10,134 nt of DNA from JAZDLC01 sp043802345 (GTDB taxonomy: Bacteria; Planctomycetota; B15-G4; JADJEK01). The stretch lies in assembly GCA_043802345.1 (NCBI GenBank), contig JAZDLC010000223.1, positions 1 to 10,134 of the forward strand, given 5' to 3'. This document shows positions 5,746 to 10,134 of the stretch, piece by piece. The notes beneath the pieces were generated by a model. The model had not been told where the DNA came from, searched no databases, and saw nothing but the letters and a program-made list of their open reading frames with translations. The translations under genes and the position numbers were made by a program. Each line of letters starts with the position of its first letter. Position 1 is the stretch's first letter.

Positions 5746-6858
5746 GTGATCCAGGAGCTGCTTCGGTTCTTCGAAGACACTCCACTCTGGAATCTATTCT
5801 CGTACCTGACGTTCCGGGCCGCCCTCTCGGCGGTGTTCTCCTTCCTGATCGCGATTCTCTTCGGGCCGAGGGTGATCGCCTTCCTGCGGCGGCGCAAGAT
5901 CGGCGAGAACGTACGGAAGACCGACTCCGCCCGGTTGGCGGAGCTGCATGACTCCAAGGGCGGCACCCCGACGATGGGCGGCGTGCTGATCCTGATCTCG
6001 GTGCTTGCGTCCACGCTGCTGTTCGGCCAGCTTCGCAACTCGTACGTGCTACTGGCGCTGCTCGGGACGGTCGCCTTCGGGCTGGTCGGGTTCATCGACG
6101 ACTGGATCAAGCTGAACTACCAGAACCGCCCAGGCCTGCGCGCTGGTACCAAGATCGTGATGCAGGTGGGGGTCTCGCTCGCTCTGGCGATGGCGATCGT
6201 GCTGCTGGCAGCGCGGGGCGGCAACGCCGATCCGTGCCAGGTCCGGCTGCCGTTCCTGAAGGACATGTTCATCGATCTCTCCTGGGGAGCGGGCAGCCTG
6301 TACGTCGCCTTTGCGGCCCTGGTCATGATCGCGGCCTCGAACGCGGTCAACCTGACCGACGGGCTCGATGGCCTGGCCACTGGATGTTCCGTGATCGCCG
6401 CTGCGACCTTTGGCGTGATCATCTACGTCATCGGCCGCACCGACTTCACCGAGTATCTGCATCTCACCTTCGTGCCCGGCGCGGGAGAGCTGACGATCGT
6501 CTGCGCCGCGCTGACCGGGGCATGCCTGGGCTTCCTCTGGTTCAACGCGTACCCGGCGGAGGTCTTCATGGGCGACACCGGCTCGCTGCCGATCGGCGGG
6601 CTTCTGGGATTCATGGCCGTGGTGGCCAAGCAGGAACTGGTGATGCCGATCATCTGCGGCGTGTTCGTCATGGAGGCCGGGTCGGTGATCCTTCAGGTGG
6701 GATCGTTCAAGCTGCGGCACAAGCGGATCTTCCTGATCGCGCCGGTGCACCATCATTTTCAGTTTGCCGGGTGGCATGAGGTGAAGGTGGTAATCCGCTT
6801 CTGGATCATCGCCATCATCTGCGGCATCGTTGGACTCGCGACGATGAAGGTGAGGTAG
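5746..6858 (+). CDS. mraY: Phospho-MurNAc-pentapeptide-transferase MraY (lipid I synthase)
   Basis: This is a polytopic inner-membrane enzyme of 370 residues that transfers phospho-MurNAc-pentapeptide from UDP to undecaprenyl phosphate, giving lipid I. Recognisable motifs in order are FSYLTFRA (18-25), KGGTPTMGG (71-79), FIDDWIK (116-122, with the catalytic-site pair Asp118-Asp119), NLTDGLDGLA (202-211), FNAYPAEVFMGDTGSL (266-281, with Asp277) and the cytoplasmic APVHHHFQ loop (332-339, His335-337). About ten hydrophobic segments fit the family, and the length is standard. The GTG at 5746 gives the conserved N-terminus (compare N-FSYLTFRA in E. coli MraY). No good ribosome site precedes it, and a small possible hairpin (5725-5729 with 5739-5743) lies just upstream. 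Initiation may therefore depend on structure in the preceding RNA element. Only 5 nt separate its stop from ftsW. Confidence 0.97.
   Translation: MIQELLRFFEDTPLWNLFSYLTFRAALSAVFSFLIAILFGPRVIAFLRRRKIGENVRKTDSARLAELHDSKGGTPTMGGVLILISVLASTLLFGQLRNSYVLLALLGTVAFGLVGFIDDWIKLNYQNRPGLRAGTKIVMQVGVSLALAMAIVLLAARGGNADPCQVRLPFLKDMFIDLSWGAGSLYVAFAALVMIAASNAVNLTDGLDGLATGCSVIAAATFGVIIYVIGRTDFTEYLHLTFVPGAGELTIVCAALTGACLGFLWFNAYPAEVFMGDTGSLPIGGLLGFMAVVAKQELVMPIICGVFVMEAGSVILQVGSFKLRHKRIFLIAPVHHHFQFAGWHEVKVVIRFWIIAIICGIVGLATMKVR
6852..6855 (+). promoter_or_regulatory. Ribosome binding site of ftsW
   Basis: GAGG lies in the last codons of mraY, 8 nt before the ATG at 6864; a second weaker AGGA (6857-6860) is 3 nt away. 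This supports the ATG at 6864 as the ftsW start. Confidence 0.5.
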
Positions 6859-6863
6859 GAACC

Positions 6864-8006
6864 ATGGAGCATGCCGTGAGGAGGCCGTCGCTGCAGTCAT
6901 CGGCCCACGCCATTTCGGTGATCGTGGCTGTCCTCCTGCTGCTGGGGTTGGTCATGGTCTACTCGACGCAGGCTCCACTGCTGGCGCGGAAAGGCGGGAT
7001 TGACGCCTCCTGGTCCCCCTTGCTCGCGCAGGGGTACAAGATCCTGGTCGGGCTGCTGCTTTTCGGGGCCGGACTGATGATCCGTCCCAGCAGAGTCATG
7101 AAGCACCACTGGCCGATCTTGCTGGTCGCCGGGTTCCTGCTGCTGCTCGTCTGCATTCCGGGAGTGGGCGCGCGGATCAACGGATCGCGAAGGTGGTTCA
7201 TGTTCGGCGGTCTTGTGTTCCAGCCGGTCGAGTTGGCCCGGATCGCCCTGATTGTCTTCCTCGCGGCGCGGATCGAGGCGCTCGGGCCGGGAATCCGGTC
7301 ATTCTCGCGCGGGCTGTTGCCGCTGGTGGCGGTCCTGGGCCTGTTCGCGGTGCTCCTCCTGGCCCAGCCCGACTTCGGCTCGGCGCTCTTCTTCCTGGGG
7401 CTCGGCACGCTGCTGCTGATTCTCGGCGGGGCGCGTCTCGACCATCTCGCCCTGATCATGCTGGCGGGGGCGGTTGCTGTCGGCATGTACGCGGTGGGGC
7501 ATCTGGGACATGTGATGGAGCGCATGCGTGAGTTCTTGAATCCCAGCGTGAGCGATCACGCCTATCAGAGCCTGCTGGCGCTCGGCAGTGGCGGGGTGGT
7601 GGGCACTGACCTGGGAGCGGGAATGGCCAAGCTCGGCTATCTGCCGATGGTGTCGAGCGACTTCATCTTGGCCGCCATCGGCGAGGAACTCGGTCTCATC
7701 GGTAGCTCCCTGGTGGTGCTGCTGTTCCTGCTGTTCGCCATCCTGGGAACCCGAATCGCGCTGGCCCAGCGGACGCCGGCCCGGTTCTTCCTGGCGGCGG
7801 GCGTGGTGATCTCGATCTCGACGCAGGCGATCCTCAACATCGCGGTGGTGACTGGCGCGGTCCCCACGAAGGGAATCGCGCTCCCCTTTGTCTCTTCCGG
7901 CGGTTCCTCGCTGGCGTTCTCGCTGTTCGGAGTGGGGATGCTGGTTGCGTTGGCCAGGCCGGAGGAGGCCGAGAGCGGAGAGCCTGCAGGAGGGCATCAT
8001 GGGTGA
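6864..8006 (+). CDS. ftsW: Septal SEDS peptidoglycan glycosyltransferase FtsW
   Basis: This 380-residue membrane protein polymerises lipid II at the septum together with FtsI. About ten hydrophobic segments run from residue 15 to 364. SEDS family motifs are GARINGSRRWF (102-112), QPVELARI (120-127, usual QPSELAK), AQPDFGSA (167-174), HAYQSLLALGSGGVVG (232-247) and KLGYLP (256-261). SSDFILAAIGEELG (264-277) follows, where Asp266 aligns with the catalytic Asp of RodA and FtsW. PTKGIALPFVSSGGSSL (334-350) completes the set. The residues before this Asp are MVSSD rather than the common EAHTD, a mild divergence. The neighbouring ftsI, mraY and murG favour FtsW over RodA. It starts 5 nt after mraY and overlaps the LysM gene by 8 nt. 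No murD lies between mraY and ftsW, as it does in the classical cluster. Confidence 0.95.
   Translation: MEHAVRRPSLQSSAHAISVIVAVLLLLGLVMVYSTQAPLLARKGGIDASWSPLLAQGYKILVGLLLFGAGLMIRPSRVMKHHWPILLVAGFLLLLVCIPGVGARINGSRRWFMFGGLVFQPVELARIALIVFLAARIEALGPGIRSFSRGLLPLVAVLGLFAVLLLAQPDFGSALFFLGLGTLLLILGGARLDHLALIMLAGAVAVGMYAVGHLGHVMERMREFLNPSVSDHAYQSLLALGSGGVVGTDLGAGMAKLGYLPMVSSDFILAAIGEELGLIGSSLVVLLFLLFAILGTRIALAQRTPARFFLAAGVVISISTQAILNIAVVTGAVPTKGIALPFVSSGGSSLAFSLFGVGMLVALARPEEAESGEPAGGHHG
7988..7993 (+). promoter_or_regulatory. Strong ribosome binding site of the LysM gene
   Basis: AGGAGG lies 5 nt before the ATG at 7999 and is the best ribosome site in the window. It fixes the start of the LysM protein inside the end of ftsW and rules out the longer in-frame ATG at 7888. 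Confidence 0.75.
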
Positions 8007-8667
8007 ACTGGAACGATACGGGCTGCTCGCGCTGGCAAGTCTCACGGTTCTCTTTCTGGTGCTGACCTTCGTGCGGCGTGATCCCGTGCCGAGAGAGCTG
8101 GCTTCGATACGTCTGGAGGCAGACCCTCCGGCGGAATCGCAGCAGTGGCCCGGCAAGGTGACCTTCGCCAGAACCAGCGCGGATGCTCCGAGGGTGGTCC
8201 CGATCATCCGGCCGGCCGAGCCGGTGCGCCGGTCCGCGCGGCCAACGTCCCATGTAGTGAAGCGGGGAGAAACGCTGGGCCAGCTTGCGAAGCGGTACCT
8301 GGGAGCGAGCCGGCGGTGGCCGGAACTGGTCGCCGAGAACGCTCCGCTCGATCCGAGGGCGCTCCAGGTCGGACAGGTGCTGCGCATTCCCGGCGTCGGG
8401 GATTGGGACACGCAGGACCTCGGGAGCGAGCCGGAAGAGCCGGTCGCGCGGGAAGAAGCGCCCGACAAACAAGTGCCGATCGAGGCCAGCCAGAGCCGCC
8501 GGCCGACAGCCAGCGAGCATGTGGTCAAGAAGGGCGAAACACTTTCGTCGATCTCGAATCGCTACTACGGCGACTGCATGCAGTGGAAGCGGATCTACCT
8601 GGCGAACCGCGACCGGATTCCGGACGCGCGGCGCGTGGAAGTGGGTACGATCCTGCGACTTCCCTGA
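7999..8667 (+). CDS. Membrane-anchored protein with two LysM domains
   Basis: This encodes a 222-residue protein of unknown specific role. A single hydrophobic segment (about residues 8-25, ALASLTVLFLVLTFV) is followed by RR and no lipobox or clear signal peptidase site, so it looks like an N-terminal anchor with the rest in the periplasm. A Pro/Arg-rich linker leads to LysM 1 (85-131, HVVKRGETLGQLAKRYLG to VGQVLRIP). An acidic linker follows, then LysM 2 (174-222, HVVKKGETLSSISNRYYG to VGTILRLP), which ends the protein. LysM domains bind GlcNAc-containing glycans such as peptidoglycan. No catalytic domain is present. An AGGAGG site inside ftsW and an 8-nt overlap tie its expression to FtsW. 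A role as a septal peptidoglycan-binding accessory or regulator is inferred; small membrane-LysM division proteins such as YneA of Bacillus are a functional analogy only. Confidence 0.9.
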   Translation: MGELERYGLLALASLTVLFLVLTFVRRDPVPRELASIRLEADPPAESQQWPGKVTFARTSADAPRVVPIIRPAEPVRRSARPTSHVVKRGETLGQLAKRYLGASRRWPELVAENAPLDPRALQVGQVLRIPGVGDWDTQDLGSEPEEPVAREEAPDKQVPIEASQSRRPTASEHVVKKGETLSSISNRYYGDCMQWKRIYLANRDRIPDARRVEVGTILRLP

Positions 8668-8692
8668 AGCCCTCTTCTCCTTTGCGGGCGCG

Positions 8693-9841
8693 ATGATGAG
8701 GATGCTCCTGGCGGCCGGCGGTACCGGCGGACACTTGCGGCCTGCCATCTCCACGGCCCATGCGCTGGTGAGGCTCGAACCTTCGGTCAAGTTGCTCTTC
8801 CTCACGGCGGGAAGGCCGGTGGCGGAGCGTTTTCTCGACGGTGAACCGTTTGCTCGCGAGGCGCTCTTTCCGGGGAGGCCGTCGGCTCCGAAAAGGCGAG
8901 ACCTGTTTGCCTGGTGGGGGGCGTATCGGCGGGCCTGCGCGTTGATCAGGGAGTTCGACCCGGATGTCGTGGTGGGCTTCGGCGGCTACCCGACCGCGGT
9001 CGCCGGAGCGGCCTCGCTTGCCGGCGCCACGGGGCCGCTGGGAGTGCTGTGGCGCCTCATGACGGGGCACTCGCTCAGGCCGCTGATCCTGTTGGAGCAG
9101 AACGCCAAGCCTGGCCTCGCGGTGCGCGTGCTCGCCCGGTGCGCGCGCTTCGTGTTGCTGTCGATGCGACTGCCCCGGGAGGAGCTTCCGGACCGGACGA
9201 GCGTCGTGGTGACCGGGAATCCGCTGCCGCGGGAATTCGAGCGACCGGACAAGGTGGAGGTCGATCCGCGCGATTTCGGGCTCGAGCCCGGCCGGCCGAT
9301 CCTGGTCGTGCTGGGTGGCAGCCAGGGCGCCCGCGGCGTGAACCGAATGGTGCTGGCCGCGAGGAGGCGGCTGGCGGAGGCGCATCCGGAGCTGCAGATT
9401 CTGCTGATCACGGGTGACGGCGATTTCGCGGAGGTCCAGGAGGCCCTGCGCCACGATCCGGCCCCGCGGACCGTGGCGGTCCCGTTCGAGACCAGGATGC
9501 TGGAGGCGTACACCCTGGCGGACGTGGTGGTGGCCCGGGCCGGAGGGACGACGCTGGCGGAGCTGGCGGTGGTCGGGCGGCCGATGGTGCTGGTCCCTTA
9601 CCCGCATCACAGGGACGGCCACCAGTTCGCCAACGCAGAAGTGTTCGAGCGGGTGGGCGCGGCGCGGGTGGTGCCGGAAGGGCCGGGGGCGGCGGACCGG
9701 CTGGCGGATGAGATCGGCCGCTGGCTCCAGGATGGCGCGTCGCGGCGGGAGGCGGGGGACTGCGCCCGGCGGCTCGGTTTTCCCGACGCCGCCGAGCGCT
9801 GCGCCGAACTGATCCTGAATTCGTGTGAGCGGGCAGAATGA
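8693..9841 (+). CDS. murG: UDP-GlcNAc:lipid I GlcNAc transferase MurG (lipid II synthase)
   Basis: This peripheral inner-membrane GT-B glycosyltransferase of 382 residues adds GlcNAc to lipid I. Motifs in order are AAGGTGGHLRPA (7-18), the first glycine loop; GFGGYPTA (95-102); LLEQNAKPG (133-141, usual HEQNA.PG); TGNPLPREF (174-182); and LGGSQGARGVN (207-217). ARAGGTTLAEL (281-291) and PYPHHRDGHQFANA (302-315) form the UDP-GlcNAc site. The stretch between GYPTA and LEQN (about 103-132) appears some 15-20 residues longer than usual, with an added WRLMTGHSLRP segment. ATG 8693 is chosen because it immediately precedes the glycine loop; ATG 8696 and 8702 are possible. The 25-nt gap after the LysM gene is pyrimidine-rich and shows no convincing ribosome site. 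The stop overlaps murC in ATGA. Confidence 0.96.
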   Translation: MMRMLLAAGGTGGHLRPAISTAHALVRLEPSVKLLFLTAGRPVAERFLDGEPFAREALFPGRPSAPKRRDLFAWWGAYRRACALIREFDPDVVVGFGGYPTAVAGAASLAGATGPLGVLWRLMTGHSLRPLILLEQNAKPGLAVRVLARCARFVLLSMRLPREELPDRTSVVVTGNPLPREFERPDKVEVDPRDFGLEPGRPILVVLGGSQGARGVNRMVLAARRRLAEAHPELQILLITGDGDFAEVQEALRHDPAPRTVAVPFETRMLEAYTLADVVVARAGGTTLAELAVVGRPMVLVPYPHHRDGHQFANAEVFERVGAARVVPEGPGAADRLADEIGRWLQDGASRREAGDCARRLGFPDAAERCAELILNSCERAE

Positions 9842-10134
9842 GGCTGGCGGCAGGCGATCGCGTCCACATGGTGGGCGTGGGCGGGTCCGGCATGGCGGCG
9901 CTGGCGGCGTTGCTGCTGGATCGTGGTTGTCGGGTTTCCGGCTCCGATCTGGCCATGAGCGAGGGAGTCCACAGTCTGCTTCGCCGGGGAGCGAGGGTGC
10001 GCGTCGGACCCCATCGACACGAGAATCTTTCGGAGGGTTCGGCTCTGGTGATTCACTCCGCCGCGGTTTCAGAACGGAACCCGGAACTGGCCGCGGCGCG
10101 TCTCCAGAGGATCGAAGTACTGCGGTATTCCGCC
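9838..10134 (+). CDS. murC: UDP-N-acetylmuramate:L-alanine ligase MurC, N-terminal part (3' truncated by window)
   Basis: MurC catalyses ATP-dependent addition of L-Ala to UDP-MurNAc, the first step of stem peptide assembly. The visible 99 residues run to the window end. They contain the MurC N-terminal Rossmann motif HMVGVGGSGMAALA (10-23), then VSGSDL (33-38) and the conserved VIHSAAVSERNPEL segment (71-84; usual form V.SSAI...NPE). The ATP P-loop and catalytic domains lie beyond the window. The ATG overlaps the murG stop by four bases (ATGA), which implies translational coupling. MurD or Mpl are alternative Mur ligases, but the GVGGSGM signature is that of MurC. Confidence 0.93.
   Translation, partial: MRLAAGDRVHMVGVGGSGMAALAALLLDRGCRVSGSDLAMSEGVHSLLRRGARVRVGPHRHENLSEGSALVIHSAAVSERNPELAAARLQRIEVLRYSA

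Noticed and set aside
5541..5750. Known RNA families (hammerhead-like GGATGATG and GGGAAAC, SAM-like GCAACC, T-box-like CCACCCGCGG)
   Set aside because: Only short fragments match. The order, the core residues (for example CTGATGA for hammerhead) and the surrounding helices do not fit.
7888..7998. N-terminal extension of the LysM protein from ATG 7888
   Set aside because: It overlaps conserved ftsW sequence (the PFVSSGGSSL region) in another frame, while AGGAGG before ATG 7999 fixes the start.
8285..8692. N-terminal extension of MurG upstream of 8693
   Set aside because: It is the shadow of the LysM domains in another frame; MurG homology starts at the glycine loop directly after 8693.

Overview
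The window is a GC-rich (roughly two thirds G+C by eye), densely packed bacterial division and cell wall (dcw) cluster. Every gene is on the + strand. In order they are the 3' end of rsmH (mraW), a small ftsL-like gene, ftsI (class B penicillin-binding protein), murE, murF, mraY, ftsW, a membrane-anchored double-LysM protein, murG and the 5' end of murC. Most junctions overlap or abut (TAGATG at ftsL/ftsI, TGATG at ftsI/murE, 13 nt at murE/murF, 5 nt at mraY/ftsW, 8 nt at ftsW/LysM, ATGA at murG/murC), so this is almost certainly one polycistronic unit with translational coupling. No promoter, intrinsic terminator, tRNA, rRNA, CRISPR array or insertion sequence is visible.

The genes cover most of lipid II synthesis and septal peptidoglycan assembly. 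MurC, MurE and MurF build the cytoplasmic UDP-MurNAc-pentapeptide. MraY and MurG make lipid I and lipid II at the inner membrane. FtsW and FtsI are the septal SEDS glycosyltransferase and its partner transpeptidase, and FtsL is the divisome scaffold. The DNPR motif of MurE predicts meso-diaminopimelate in the stem peptide. The murD gene, usually found between mraY and ftsW or close by, is absent here; a LysM gene sits between ftsW and murG instead. The organism cannot be named from the sequence. High GC, mDAP-type MurE and divergent motifs in FtsI, MurG and RsmH fit a GC-rich and perhaps little-studied bacterial lineage, but that is inference.

The one real break in the operon is the 210-nt gap between murF (stop at 5535) and mraY (GTG at 5746). 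It holds a strong foldable element (5549-5689): an interrupted long-range helix with three G·U pairs encloses a perfect 7-bp hairpin. One arm of the helix can instead pair locally, giving two mutually exclusive folds of the kind seen in riboswitches and attenuators. Just upstream, the last codons of murF contain a perfect 8-bp GC hairpin whose loop is a run of nine A, in the same frame register as the dnaX slippery heptamer. This murF-mraY junction is the best candidate for something undescribed. The second tier is the KTS (not KTG) motif of FtsI, the embedded LysM gene and the missing murD.
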